Shown: positions 1-9,502, numbered from the stretch's first letter. The stretch: 64,000 nucleotides of DNA from G963422445 sp963422445 (GCA_963422445.2 OY729512.2:5766001-5830000); one strand, 5' to 3'. The notes: generated from the letters alone by a model not told the origin. A program made the numbers and translations.

Positions 1-1071
1 GAGCTCCGGCTCGTCGGCCTGCCAGCGCCTGGCAAGGGCGCGCTGCCAAGCCCGCACGCCGGCCTCGTCGTTGGCGATCAGAGCGATCTTGCGCCGCAGG
101 GTCTTGACCTCGGGGCAACGGTCGAGGCCGAGGATGGCGCCCCATTCGCCCGGCGACCGATAGCGCAAACTCTCGGGGTTGCGTACCCGCGCCAGGGTCA
201 TGAAGGCCAGGAAAAGCAGGATCGTGTTCAGGCCGTAATAGCCCTTGGGCAGGAGCGGCAGGGCGTCGCTCGCGGCCAGCAGACCTTCCTTGAGCAGGGC
301 CGGCAGGGCGGTGAGAACGCCGCCTGAGCGCACGCCGCGGGCGGCGCTGGCGAACTGCGGTTCGACCGGTCCCGCCTGCCCGCTGCTGGCCAGCACCCGG
401 CCCGAGACATCGCAGGTCGCGCGCCCCATCGGCGCCGGCCGGTCGCGCGCGCTGCGATCCGTCTGCGTCCCGGCGTCGAGAGGACCTGGCTCCCCGCTCT
501 GCGCCGTGTCCGCCAAGGGCTGCGCTTCGCCCGCTTCGGGCCCGGCTGCGCCGCCAGCCTCTTCAGCGACACGCGCCTCGCATGGCGCACCCACTGCCGA
601 GCCTGCGGGCTCCTGCGCGCACACCGCCTTGCCGATCAGCCCCCGCCGGCGCCACTTGTGGACCGAGGCTTTCGACACGCCGAGAACCCGGGCCACCGCA
701 GCGCCGCTCAGGCCCGCTTCCAGCAACGCTGTCGCCCTCTTGGCCAACGCCGGCGTGAACACCGACGGCCCGCGCCCGCGCCGGGGTTTCAGAAACGCCG
801 CTTCACCCTCGGCCAGGTAGCGCCGCCGTGCTCGCTGCACGGTCGAGCGCGAGACACAGAACGCGTCGGCCAGATCCTGCGGCGAGAGCGCGCTGATCAC
901 CGCGAGGCGGCCGATGCGCATGAGCATGGCGGCGCGGTCATCGGCGGGGTGGCTGTCGAAGGGAACGAGGTTTGAGAAGTAGGTGAAGGTATCGTCCGAG
1001 ATCAGGACGGCGAAGCAGCTGTTGCCGATCGGAACCGCCTCTGGGGGACACAGCGGGAGGGTCATGGGCAT
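1..1071 (-). CDS. Helix-turn-helix transposase-like protein, 3' end cut by window edge
   Basis: The minus strand is open for 357 codons from ATG 1071 (alternative ATG 1065) to the window edge, so the C terminus is missing. Two helix-turn-helix segments are visible. The first lies near residues 65-90 (LSPQDLADAFCVSRSTVQRA) and the second near 125-150 (LSGAAVARVLGVSKASVHKW). A long Ala/Gly/Glu-rich linker follows, then a hydrophobic stretch (TILLFLAFMTLARVRNPE) that introduces what looks like the start of a transposase catalytic region. The tandem HTH plan is typical of transposases of uncertain family. No catalytic acidic triad can be checked because the rest lies outside. The uninterrupted frame suggests an intact gene, unlike most transposases nearby. 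Confidence 0.6.
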   Translation of the reverse strand, partial: MPMTLPLCPPEAVPIGNSCFAVLISDDTFTYFSNLVPFDSHPADDRAAMLMRIGRLAVISALSPQDLADAFCVSRSTVQRARRRYLAEGEAAFLKPRRGRGPSVFTPALAKRATALLEAGLSGAAVARVLGVSKASVHKWRRRGLIGKAVCAQEPAGSAVGAPCEARVAEEAGGAAGPEAGEAQPLADTAQSGEPGPLDAGTQTDRSARDRPAPMGRATCDVSGRVLASSGQAGPVEPQFASAARGVRSGGVLTALPALLKEGLLAASDALPLLPKGYYGLNTILLFLAFMTLARVRNPESLRYRSPGEWGAILGLDRCPEVKTLRRKIALIANDEAGVRAWQRALARRWQADEPEL

Positions 1072-1408
1072 GGCTGAGGCCGCGTATATAGTGTCATATT
1101 ACAATATACGACATCGGCTGCGACTGCCACCGAAAATCGGCCCGCAACGGCCGAAAAGTGGCAGACTTCAAGGGGCTCGCGGCACGCCGTCCGGCAGCGT
1201 CAACGCCAAGAGGTCAGGAAGTCTGAAGTTGGTCCGTAACCAAGAAATGGCGGAAGCCCTGAGGTTTTTAGCCCCGGGATCCTGATTTCTGTCAGAGATG
1301 TAGTACAAGTCGAAACGGGTTGATTTTGAGGCAATCAACTGAATTTCTTGACATTTTTCAGCATTTCATACGAATCGATGTAGCGTCCTGACAGCAAGAC
1401 GGTCCGCC
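1072..1408. other. Non-coding gap with promoter-like and palindromic patches
   Basis: No gene is supported here. An AT-rich imperfect palindrome (CGTATAT at 1083-1089 against ATATACG at 1104-1110) sits just upstream of the left-edge gene and could be its promoter/operator. A hairpin GTTGATT/AATCAAC lies near 1319-1339. TTGACA at 1348-1353 followed by a TACGAAT-like hexamer region could be the promoter of the IS1634-type transposase that starts at 1409. All of this is pattern reading only. Confidence 0.3.
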
Positions 1409-1456
1409 ATGGTCTCTCGCACCAGGACCCCCGGCAATTACAGTTATCTTCAGATC

Positions 1457-2954
1457 GAACCTCTTGCAAAATTCCTGTCCCCAGGGTCCGGTGAGCCCGG
1501 ATCGGTCGGTTGATCCCGGTCACCTCTGCACCTGGAGGTCGGAATCCATGGATTCGCGGTGTCTCATCAGAGACGATGAGACCGAACAGGGACCTTTGCG
1601 GACATCGGGGCACGCCTCTCCGGGCCACTCTCTTCGAGAGGGCCGCGAAGGGTTGGTATGCGTTGTCGGAGCCGCGCTATGGGGCGGCGAGACGTATCAA
1701 TGGGTCAGCCGCCAGGGCCAGGATGCCGACCATGAGATGGCAGGCGACCTTGGAATGTCCACGGACGCGGACATGGCGCCCGCCACACTCATCCTTGAGG
1801 CGGGCGTTGGTCCTCTCGACACCGGACCGGATCCGGAACCGCACGGTCTCGGGATCGACATGGCCTATTGCACGCCGGGCCCGGGCCTCCCGGTCTCGCT
1901 CCTCCTTGAGGTCCTTGTCCCGGCGCCGATTGACATCGATGATCGGCACATGGCCAAGCCGTTCGCTCATCTGGTAGATCTCCCTGGCATCATAGGCCGC
2001 GTCCATGAGATCGTAGAGATTGGTCACACGCGCGGCGGTCATCATCGCCAGCGGGGTCGCGACCTGGCTGTCATGGACGGATGCCGAGGTGAGAACGGTA
2101 CTCAACGGCACCCCGCAGTCTGCTGTGTCGATAGGCAGCTTGTCACCGCGCCAAGCCTCCAGGACCCCCTTGGCAGTCTTCTTTGCCCCGTGATCGCAGA
2201 CCTTCGGCAGCGCGTCGAGCCTCTCATCGAGATCCATCCCGTTCGCTTGCTGTTCGAGACGCCCAGGCTCCTTCGTCCTCTCCTCGCCCTTGCGGGGCCG
2301 GCCGCGCTTGCGGTTCGACGTCCTGGCCTTCGGCGTCGGGGCCGGCGTCTCCCGGGCTTCGATGGCCGTCGGGTCCCGCGACACGTGGCCGATGAGCGCG
2401 TCGCCCAGTGTCTCTGCGACCAGAGCCGCGTGCATCCTCTCCGGAAGACGGGACTGCGAAAATTCGGCAAACGCCCGCGAAAACGTCGCTTCACGCGGGA
2501 TCTCCGCGATACGCGACCCGCCGCACAGCCGGCGCAACGTCGGGTCCACCTTGAGCCTGTCGATCAGGTGGCGGGTCGTCGGCAGATCCCACACCGCCTT
2601 GGCGATGAAGCCATGGGCCAGCGCCTGGCGATCCTCCCGGGGCCGACCCGGACCGGTCCACACCCCATCGACGAAGCCCTCCACCTTGACGAGATCGAGA
2701 GCTGTCACGAAACGCTTGTGCGTCTCGAGGAGAGGACCGACCGCCTCGGCCAACGCAGGGAAAAGGTCCCCTTGAAATCGGTGCCAGAGATCGGATAGGG
2801 TCGAGCCAAGGGTCATCGGGGTCACCTCCTCGGAATCTTGTTATTGTGGAAACACAACAGACCACGGGGTGGCCCCGAAACCCAGGCCCTCGACAACAAA
2901 ATCGGCCTCGAGAAGGCAAAAAACCGGTCGGGCCGGCAATTTTGCAAGAAGCTC
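1457..2954 (-). mobile_element. ISx-A, complete 1.5-kb IS4/IS5-superfamily insertion sequence
   Basis: Terminal inverted repeats read inward as GAACCTCTTGCAAAATTCC on the left and GAGCTTCTTGCAAAATTGCC on the right. GATC is present immediately outside both ends (1453-1456 and 2955-2958), consistent with a 4-bp target duplication. The element is inserted in the IS1634-type transposase gene. Two further copies, ISx-B and ISx-C, lie at 16099 and 34753. A hairpin (GTCTCATC AGAGAC GATGAGAC, 1561-1582) downstream of the transposase is conserved in the copies and may terminate transcription. Confidence 0.85.
1677..2816 (-). CDS. Transposase of ISx-A (DDE, IS4/IS5 superfamily), intact
   Basis: It is a DDE transposase that cuts and joins the ISx ends. 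I place the start at ATG 2816, because AGGAGG at 2826-2831 abuts the alternative GTG at 2825 but is well spaced from the ATG. The product is 379 residues. Visible acidic residues are the Asp in VSRDPTAIEARE, the Asp in LMDAAYDAREIY, and the Glu in the C-terminal RSGVERTNARLK segment, which matches the R(3)E(6)K signature of this superfamily. A basic linker (RKRGRPRKGEERTKE) precedes the catalytic core. It is the only one of the three ISx copies in the window with an open transposase frame, so it could mobilise the two broken copies in trans. Confidence 0.85.
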   Translation of the reverse strand: MTLGSTLSDLWHRFQGDLFPALAEAVGPLLETHKRFVTALDLVKVEGFVDGVWTGPGRPREDRQALAHGFIAKAVWDLPTTRHLIDRLKVDPTLRRLCGGSRIAEIPREATFSRAFAEFSQSRLPERMHAALVAETLGDALIGHVSRDPTAIEARETPAPTPKARTSNRKRGRPRKGEERTKEPGRLEQQANGMDLDERLDALPKVCDHGAKKTAKGVLEAWRGDKLPIDTADCGVPLSTVLTSASVHDSQVATPLAMMTAARVTNLYDLMDAAYDAREIYQMSERLGHVPIIDVNRRRDKDLKEERDREARARRAIGHVDPETVRFRIRSGVERTNARLKDECGGRHVRVRGHSKVACHLMVGILALAADPLIRLAAP

Positions 2955-3057
2955 GATCGTCTAAGGAATGTCTGAACAAGTCGGTTTTTTCGTGTATACG
3001 GGTGTCGTGGCCCGTGGATGAAACACGAGAGCCCATCGGGGACATGTTGTCGTGCTA

Positions 3058-4235
3058 GTGTCCTGATTCCAAAGTTCGTACCGTTATGATGTTGCGGCTG
3101 CAGCGGTTTCGAGGGTCCTGAGGCAGAAGCGCTTGATGGACGCCAGGATTTCATCGGCTGTCTTGTGCCAGCGGAAGGGCTTGGGGTCCTCGTTGACGGT
3201 GTCGATGTACCCGGTGATCGCCTGCTCCAGCTCGACGGTCGATCGGTGAACCCCGTGCCGGATCTGCTTCTCTGTCAGATCGGCGAAGAAGCGCTCGACT
3301 TGGTTGAGCCACGAGGCAGAGGTCGGGGTGAAGTGAACATGCCAGCGCGGTCGCCGGGCGAACCAGTCGCGGATCGTCTTCGTCTTGTGGGTCGAGTAGT
3401 TGTCCATGACGATGTGGATCTCGAGGTCGGGCGGCACGTTGGCCTCGACGTGATCCAGGAACTTGCGGAACTCCACGCTGCGGTGGCGCCGATAGCACTG
3501 TCCGATGACCTTGCCTGTGGCGACGTCAAGGGCTGCGAAGAGCGAGGTCGTGCCGTTGCGCTTGTAATCGTGAGTGCGCCGCTCGACCTGCCCCGGGCGC
3601 AGCGGCAGCAGCGGCTGGGTGCGATCGAGGGCCTGAACCTGCGATTTCTCGTCCACGCAGAGGACCATGGCATGCTGCGGCGGGTCCACGTAGAGCCCCA
3701 CGATGTCGCGCGTCTTGTCCACGAAGTAGGGGTCTGCCGAGAGCTTGAAGGTCTCGCTCCTGTGCGGCTGAAGGGAAAAGGCTCGCCAGATGCGATTGAC
3801 CGTCGACGGCGCATACCCCGTCGCCTGCGCCATCGAGCGCGTGCTCCATTGGGTCGCGTCACGAGGCTTCTCCTCAAGCGTCTTGCGCACCACCTCGGCC
3901 ACGGCGTCGTCATCGATGCGCCGGGGACGGCCGGAGCGCGGCTCGTCGTCAAGCCCGTCAAGACGATGCTCTGCGAAGCGATTGCGCCACTTCCTGGCGG
4001 TCTGGCTGGTCACGCCCAGCACGCTCCCAATCTGCACATTGGTAAGCCCTTCGGCCGCCAGCAGCACGATGTGCGCCCGATCGGACAGGCCTCGCCAGAC
4101 TTTGCGCCCGCGCGCCAGCCGCTCAAGCTCGTTGCGCTCGTCCGCGCTCAGCTTGATCTCCACCGAAAGTCGCATCACCATGCCCCCCGAATCGACACCA
4201 CCCCCTTAACAATACGAACTTTGCGTACAGGACAC
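3058..4235 (-). mobile_element. IS630-family element copy inside IS5
   Basis: TA dinucleotides at 3056-3057 and 4236-4237 bracket the element, as expected of IS630/Tc1-mariner. Terminal repeats begin GTGTCCTG and share CAAAGTTCGTA further in (left near 3071, right near 4213-4223 inverted). The same IS5 arm at 18740-18907 lacks this insert, which supports the boundaries. Confidence 0.9.
3084..4181 (-). CDS. IS630-family transposase, intact
   Basis: This is a 365-residue Tc1/mariner-like transposase. An N-terminal helix-turn-helix is seen around residues 50-75 (LTNVQIGSVLGVTSQTARKW), with a second winged region around 110-150. The catalytic DDE is clear: CVDEKSQ (first Asp), IVMDNYSTHKT (second Asp) and SWLNQVERFFADL (Glu). 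MVMRLS allows two start codons four bases apart from the upstream GGGG. Length and motifs match active members, and the frame has no lesions. It is unrelated at the detailed level to the second IS630-type transposase at 25415. Confidence 0.92.
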   Translation of the reverse strand: MVMRLSVEIKLSADERNELERLARGRKVWRGLSDRAHIVLLAAEGLTNVQIGSVLGVTSQTARKWRNRFAEHRLDGLDDEPRSGRPRRIDDDAVAEVVRKTLEEKPRDATQWSTRSMAQATGYAPSTVNRIWRAFSLQPHRSETFKLSADPYFVDKTRDIVGLYVDPPQHAMVLCVDEKSQVQALDRTQPLLPLRPGQVERRTHDYKRNGTTSLFAALDVATGKVIGQCYRRHRSVEFRKFLDHVEANVPPDLEIHIVMDNYSTHKTKTIRDWFARRPRWHVHFTPTSASWLNQVERFFADLTEKQIRHGVHRSTVELEQAITGYIDTVNEDPKPFRWHKTADEILASIKRFCLRTLETAAAATS

Positions 4236-4311
4236 TAGGAAATGGGGATTTTGATGCCCGAGCCGACCGTCCCCGCCGCCTTGCGGCGGTTGCGGACGGA
4301 CTCCCCCCACG

Positions 4312-5271
4312 TCAGGCGGTGGCGTCGCGCCCCGCAATGAGCAGATTGGTGAACCCGAGCAGCACGGCGATGCGTTGCGTGTTCTTCGCCAGCCCCCGAT
4401 AGCGCACCTTCGCGTAGCCGAAGTGGCGCTTCACATACAGGAACGGATGTTCCACATTGGCCCGAACCGACGCCTTGCGCCTCTCCGCCGCCGCCTCCAG
4501 GCCCGCCTTGTCCAGCCCCCGGCGCTTGCCGGGCTTCATCGCCACCTTCCAGTCCACGTCCGTGTCCCGGTTCTCCGCGCGCTTGTCCACCCCCTGATAG
4601 CCCGCATCACCCCACACCTGCTCCTCGCCTCCGTGCAACAGCGCGTGCGCCGTCGCCACATCCGAGACAGTCGCCGGCGTCGTCTCCACGCTGTGCGTCA
4701 AGCCCGACTGCGCATCCACCCCGATGTGCGCCTTCATCCCGAAATGCCACTGATTGCCCTTCTTCGTCTGATGCATCTCCGGGTCCCGCTCGCCCTTGCG
4801 GTTCTTCGTCGACGACGGCGCGGCAATGAGACTCGCGTCCACGATCGTCCCCTTGCTCAAGCGGTGTCCGAGAGAGGCCAGATGCGCGTTGATCTCCTCG
4901 AACAGCGTCTCGCCCAGACCATGCGTCTCCAGCAAGTGGCGGAAATGCAGGATCGTCGTCTCGTCAGGCAGCGCACCCGAGAGGCGCAGCCCCACAAACC
5001 GCCGTACCGACTCCACCTCGTAAAGCAGGTCCTCCATCCCAGGGTCGCTCAGATTGTAGAACAGCTGCACGCAGTGCACCCGCAGCATCACGCTCAACGG
5101 ATAGGGCCGCCGACCGCGCCCGGCCTTCGGGTCGAACGGCTCGATGCGGGCCTCCAGCCGCTCCCAGGGAACCAGCCCGTCCATCGTCTCGAGAAACACC
5201 TCGCGCCGCGTCCGACGCGTCTTCAGGTCGTGCTCCAGCTCCGCAAACGTCGCTTGCTCCAAGGCTCGCAC
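4312..5271 (-). CDS. IS5-family transposase (copy 1), intact
   Basis: The 319-residue protein closely resembles the Escherichia coli IS5 transposase in layout. A DUF772-type N-terminal region (GRGRRPYPLSVMLRVHCVQ) is followed by the DDE core with VDASLIAAPSSTKN (first Asp), WGDAGYQGVDKRAEN (second Asp) and VEHPFLYVKRHFGYAKVRYR (Glu plus Arg/Lys signature). A nearly identical copy sits at 17781-18740. Among the few differences are EARIEPFDPKAG here against ETRIEPFYPKAG there. The copies are therefore recent. The protein would act on the GGATTGTCTGAAC ends. Confidence 0.93.
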   Translation of the reverse strand: MRALEQATFAELEHDLKTRRTRREVFLETMDGLVPWERLEARIEPFDPKAGRGRRPYPLSVMLRVHCVQLFYNLSDPGMEDLLYEVESVRRFVGLRLSGALPDETTILHFRHLLETHGLGETLFEEINAHLASLGHRLSKGTIVDASLIAAPSSTKNRKGERDPEMHQTKKGNQWHFGMKAHIGVDAQSGLTHSVETTPATVSDVATAHALLHGGEEQVWGDAGYQGVDKRAENRDTDVDWKVAMKPGKRRGLDKAGLEAAAERRKASVRANVEHPFLYVKRHFGYAKVRYRGLAKNTQRIAVLLGFTNLLIAGRDATA

Positions 5272-6770
5272 TCCATTCCGTCACCAAGAAACCAATTGTG
5301 ACAAAACCGACTTGTTCAGACAATCCCTAAAACCGCCGCGACGGCAAGGTCGTCCGCCAGTCGGTTATCGCCATCTCGAGCGCCTCCATACGCTCACGGA
5401 GGCCGGCAAGGTCGACAGCCTGATCCAGTCGGCGAGCCGGTTCGCGGACCGGCTCATGGTGCTGGCGAAGCACGGCGCCGACCCCAAAGCCGAAGTGATG
5501 TCGATCGGACCGGCCCTGATCTTCGAGGCTGGTGCCGCGAGGCCGGCTGCCGGGATGCGCTTCGCGAGGTGTTGTCGGGGCGCAAATATCAGTTCGATGT
5601 CGAACGGGCTGTATTCCTGACCGTGCTGCATCGGCTCATGGTCTCCGGTTCGGGCCGCAGCGCTCTGAAGTAGGGATGTGGTCAGGCGGTTCCGGCGACG
5701 GACGGTTTCACGCTGCATCAGCTCTATCGCGCCATGGGCTGGCTCGGGGGAAAACCATGGCAAGACCCCGGAGGTCCGGCTCGCGCGCCGGACCAGGGAT
5801 CTGATTGAAGAGGAACTGTTCCAGAGCCGCCGCGACCTGTTTGCCACTCTCGATCTCGTGTTCGACACGACATCGCTGGTCTTCACCGGAGATGATGGCA
5901 AGAGCCTCGGCCAGTACGGCAAGAGCAAGGATCGCTGCAATGACTGCAAACAGATGGTGCTCGGGATGGTGATCGACAGCGCCGGCATTCCGATCTGCTG
6001 CGAGATGTGGCCGGGCAATACCGCCGACGTGACCACGCTCGATCTGGTTGCGGGACGCCTGCAACAGTATTTCGGGTGGGCTTGGTCTGTCTGGTCGCCG
6101 GTTCCGGGATGATCTCGAAAACGATGATCGACGCCGTCGGAGCGCGGGGCGGGCAGTACATTCTTGGTGCGCGACCGCGCCGGATGCCGAACCGCCGGTC
6201 CAGATCGTCCGGCGCTATGTGGTGTGCCGCAATCCGGCGCAGGCGCGCAAGGATGAACGGACCCGGGCGCAACTCCTGGAAAAGCGCAGGGACACGCTGA
6301 AACCGGCAGGCCGAAGAGTGTCGTCGGCAACACGGGCTTCCGGCGCTATCTCAAGGCCGACAGCACGACCTTCGAGATCGATACCGACAAGATCGAAGAC
6401 GAAAAGAGGTTCGACAGGATCCGGGTGCTGCGCAGCAACCAGTCTTGCCGCAGACGATATTGTATGTCGCTACAAGCCGCTCTGGAGGGTTGGCCAGATC
6501 TTCCGGACGGCAAATCCCGGCTCGAGACCGGCCCGGTCTTCCACAAGATCGACGCCACCCTCTGCGGCCATGTCTTCTGTTCTTTCCCGGCGCTGGTGCT
6601 CCGGAACGCCTTGCTGCGCCGTATGGACGACGCCGGCATCACGGCCAACCTTCGTTGTCCGCAGCAAGATCGTCGGGGTTGCCGGCAAGATCGCCCAGAA
6701 TGTCGGCGTGCGGCTCCCGGCTATCACGCGTCAGATCAATCGGAAGACCGATACGAATGTGTCATCCTGA

Positions 6771-6938
6771 CCCGGCCGCCCACGAGGCCATGACCGCGGC
6801 GGAGATCACAACGAGTAATGGCAAGACAGTTCTTGCGTCTGTAATTGATTGAAATGCAATAATGTCTATAAAAACACTGTAGAAGACGAGGCAGAATCAC
6901 TAGCCGCGGGCACAATCTCACATACGGTATTCAAAACC
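6771..6938. other. Short gap between two IS1634-like elements
   Basis: No gene is seen. The stretch includes the presumed right end of the first IS1634 element and the left part of repeat R1 (GGTATTCAAAACCTG at 6926-6940), which the next element interrupts. Confidence 0.4.
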
Positions 6939-7069
6939 TGTTAGCCCATCTTTACCATTCAGGAGCCGCGATTAAGCGGAAATCCGGCTCGATTTGGCCA
7001 GTTTTCTCACGTAACTGATTGATGTGTTGTCGATGCGGCCGATGTAGTGCCATCAAATATATTATGTGT

Positions 7070-7189
7070 ACAGCTTATGCACTTGGCTCCGGCTTGATCA
7101 ACATGTTGATCGAAAACCGTCCAAATGGACCGGTAGGAGTCAACTTCTCGCGGCAAACTCTCGCAACCGGAGCTACGTGCATAAGCGGT
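7070..7189. mobile_element. 120-bp MITE with target duplication, inside IS1634-like element
   Basis: Termini are GCTTATGCACTTGGCTCCGG and the inverted CCGGAGCTACGTGCATAAGC. TTATGTGTA lies directly outside both ends (7061-7069 and 7190-7198), an 8-9-bp target duplication. The interior (CAACATGTTGATCG, CAAACTCTCGCAACCGG) matches the subterminal sequence of the IS1595-like element at 46707-47756, the probable source of the mobilising transposase. Confidence 0.85.
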
Positions 7190-7191
7190 TT

Positions 7192-8721
7192 ATGTGTATT
7201 GTTCCGGTCGCGCCGCTCCGCTATCGTGCGCATCCCTGTTCATTCGGCGCCCCAGACCCGCAGCAACGACGAGCACTATTTCACCTTCCGCCTCGTGCGC
7301 TCCGAGCGCATCGGCGTGAAGGTGCGACAGCGCACCTTACTCACCCTGGGACGACACTTCGGATGTCGCGCGAAGCGACTGGCCGGTGCTGTGCCGGCGC
7401 ATCGCCGCCCTCCTCGCCGGTCAACTCTCCTTACCTCCCGATTGCCCGCCGGCGCTGGAATCGCACGCCCCCGCCTCTTCGGCGGGCCGGGGCGCGACGT
7501 CCAGCAGGTCGACGTCGGGTCCCTGGAGATGCTTCGCCCACGCTCGGTCGGCGTCGAGCACGTGGGATTGTGGGCGATGGAGCAGCTCGGGGTGGAGTTC
7601 GCCACCTTCGGGCCGATGCGGCTTTACCGCGCCTCCGACGCACTGATGGCGCACCGCGAGGCCATCGAGCACCATCTGTTCGGCCGCGCAATGGACCTGC
7701 TCGACCTCCAGCCCACCGTCACGCTCTACGACCTGAGCAATACCTCCTTCGAAGGCGCGGCGCGGACACTCCAGGGACAAGCGCAGCGATTGCCCGCTGC
7801 TCACCCTGGGGCTGGTGCTCGACGCCAGCGCCTTCGGGCGCCGCTCGCAGGTCTACGCCGGCAACGTGCGCGAACACCACACGCGCGCCGAGATGCTCGA
7901 TGCGCGTGTGGTGATGGACCCGCGGCATCGCCGCCGAGGAGCGGTTGCGGGGGCTGCGCGAGCCGGGTGACCGCGACCGGGTGGTCAGCCGCGAGCGCAC
8001 CCGGCCCGTCGACGCGGAAGCGGCGCTGCGCATCGAGACCGTGTCGACGCACAGCGTGCATCTGCACAAGGGGTTGTCCGACGACGCACAGAGGTCCGGT
8101 TGTACTGCTTCTCCGAGGAGCGCGCCGCCAAAGAGCGCGGCATCGCCGAGCGCATCGCCCGGCGCTTCGAGAGCGACACCGACAAGAGCGGCGAACGCGC
8201 CACCGCCGTGCGCGCCGCGGCTCAATGATGACCCACCCGGGCGTGTATTGCCTGCGCAGCAGCGAAACCGACTGGGACGAAGCCCACCCTGTGGCGCACC
8301 GACTTCACCCTGACCGACCTCGAAGCAGTGTTCCGCTCGCTGAAACCGGAGCTCGGACTACGCCCGATCTATCACCACAAAGCCCATCCGTGCCGACGGG
8401 CATCTGTTCATCACCGTGATCGCGTATCAACGCGTGCAGGTGATCCGAAAACGGCTGCGTCAAGCGGATGAGAACGCGAGCTGGACCACGTTACGGCGCA
8501 TCCTCGAAGGACAGCAGCGCATCACCGCCACATGCCGTCACGCCGACGAGCGCACCCTGCACGTGCGCAAGGTGACTCGCGCCGAACCGCCCCAGCAGGC
8601 GAGCTACGACGCCCTGGGCATCGGATCCACTGCCGGAGGGACACGCAAGACGGTCTGTAACCGGTCCTCAAAAGCGCACTTGTCGTGCCACTTGCCGACT
8701 CTGTCCATCATAACCCCATGA
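7192..8721 (+). pseudogene. IS1634-family transposase, multiply frameshifted
   Basis: Recognisable blocks in several frames are HYFTFRLVRSERIGVKVRQR near 7270-7330, SVGVEHVGLWAMEQLGVEFA near 7540-7600, LYDLSNTSFEG near 7725-7760, and the C-terminal HLFITVIAYQRVQVIRKRLR to ASYDALGI near 8400-8630. This order is that of IS1634 transposases. The frame changes at least near 7370, 7780, 7910, 8090, 8270 and 8330. The MITE at 7070-7189 sits at the 5' end, so the original start is uncertain. Confidence 0.75.
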
Positions 8722-8908
8722 TGTGAAACAAGATTATGCGAAGGGTGGTAAAGATGGGCTAACAATGCGGTAATGACAGGTCAGGATGGCACCGTGACCT
8801 TGCTCGTTTTCTGCGCAGGCTCTCGATTTTTTCCCTGAGGATGTGCTCAGGGGCCCGGTATCGCTGACACGGGAGCGTTTGCTCGGAATCCGGCATTCTG
8901 CACCAGCG

Positions 8909-9490
8909 TCACGGGAACGATAGCGTCATACCTGCAAAAGCCGCAATCGTCCAGTCCGGTAGAAATTCTGCAATCCACCATGCAGATCCACTTCGGGCCG
9001 CGACTTCGAAATGGGGCTCATCAGGGTTCGTGTTGTCGTAGAGACGTACCAGATCGGACCGTGCAATTGCGGCGGGCAGATTGTCCAGCGACCGAGCGAA
9101 CCGGCGCCGCACTTCCTGCTCCGACACATCGTGGCCGCCAGATGCAACTCGGGTCTGGATGCGGTCGAGCACCAGATCGGGCGAATCAACGCACACGTAG
9201 TACAATTCGATCCGGTAGCCGTTTGTCCTCGCAGCCTCGATGTGGCGAAGAGCTCCGAAGCCGGCGAGAGTCGTTTCCACCAGATGCATTCTGCCAGCAC
9301 CGAGTGCCGCGTGGCGTCGCCGTAGGGCTTCGCGGCCTGCTTGTCCAAGTGTGCCGGATACCATGTCGCGCGCAATCGCATCAGGGTCGATGACTTCGGT
9401 ACCACTAAACCGGATGATGCGCGTCAATGTGGACTTGCCACACCCATTCGGACCGGCGACAACGTAGAGCGTCGGGATGGCGAAGGGCAC
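8909..9490 (-). CDS. Zeta-toxin-like P-loop kinase
   Basis: The 193-residue protein has a textbook Walker A motif at the N terminus (VVAGPNGCGKSTLTR). PDAIARDM follows, then an ETTLAG segment and a GGHDVSEQEVRRRF region, the order seen in zeta-toxin-family ATPases of alphaproteobacteria. Family members phosphorylate UDP-N-acetylglucosamine or other substrates, and many small relatives have no proven target. A small gene ends 12 bp upstream on the same strand, suggesting a toxin-antitoxin style pair. The last 15 or so residues may be a read-on beyond the usual C terminus. Both flanks are transposon remnants, so the pair is probably accessory cargo. Confidence 0.72.
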   Translation of the reverse strand: MPFAIPTLYVVAGPNGCGKSTLTRIIRFSGTEVIDPDAIARDMVSGTLGQAGREALRRRHAALGAGRMHLVETTLAGFGALRHIEAARTNGYRIELYYVCVDSPDLVLDRIQTRVASGGHDVSEQEVRRRFARSLDNLPAAIARSDLVRLYDNTNPDEPHFEVAARSGSAWWIAEFLPDWTIAAFAGMTLSFP

Positions 9491-9502
9491 CGACCTATCA
9501 AA

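Larger units (their letters stand above)
2965..5326 (-). mobile_element. IS5 element copy 1, interrupted by IS630
   Basis: The ends GGAATGTCTGAACAAGTCGG (left) and the inverted GGATTGTCTGAACAAGTCGG (right) are flanked by CTAA at 2961-2964 and 5327-5330, the YTAR target duplication expected of IS5. The element carries one IS5 transposase on the minus strand. Its left non-coding arm is split by an IS630 element at a TA. Comparison with the uninterrupted copy at 17727-18907 shows that the arm is otherwise the same, giving direct proof of the IS630 insertion point. Confidence 0.9.
1409..6770 (+). pseudogene. IS1634-family transposase, split by nested insertions
   Basis: The gene starts at ATG 1409 (MVSRTRTPGNYSYLQIV), stops at 1456 where ISx-A is inserted, has a few bases between 2955 and 2964, and resumes at 5331 (RRDGKVVRQSVIA). 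Joining the pieces after removing the GATC and CTAA duplications gives one continuous N terminus typical of IS1634 transposases. An in-frame TAA replaces the expected Glu codon exactly at the IS5 target. Further frameshifts occur, for example at about 5370, 5690, 6080 and 6430. Later landmarks are LKQMVLGMVIDSAGIPICCE-like and WPGNTADVTTL around 5940-6050, and the HVFCSFPALVLRNALLRRM segment near 6570-6630. It is a dead transposase that served as landing ground for four other elements. Confidence 0.8.
6939..8764 (+). mobile_element. Second IS1634-like element with 19-bp terminal repeats
   Basis: TGTTAGCCCATCTTTACCA at 6939-6957 is repeated inverted at 8746-8764. The sequence just outside both ends, when joined, recreates repeat R1 (TTCAAAACCTGT then ACAATGCGGTAATGACAGG), which occurs uninterrupted at 11080-11124 and inverted at 16052-16096. 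This independently supports the boundaries. The element contains a decayed transposase gene and a MITE. Confidence 0.75.

Noticed and set aside
1464..2798. Long plus-strand frame (about 444 codons)
   Set aside because: Antisense shadow of the ISx-A transposase; the minus-strand product has DDE motifs and a ribosome-binding site.
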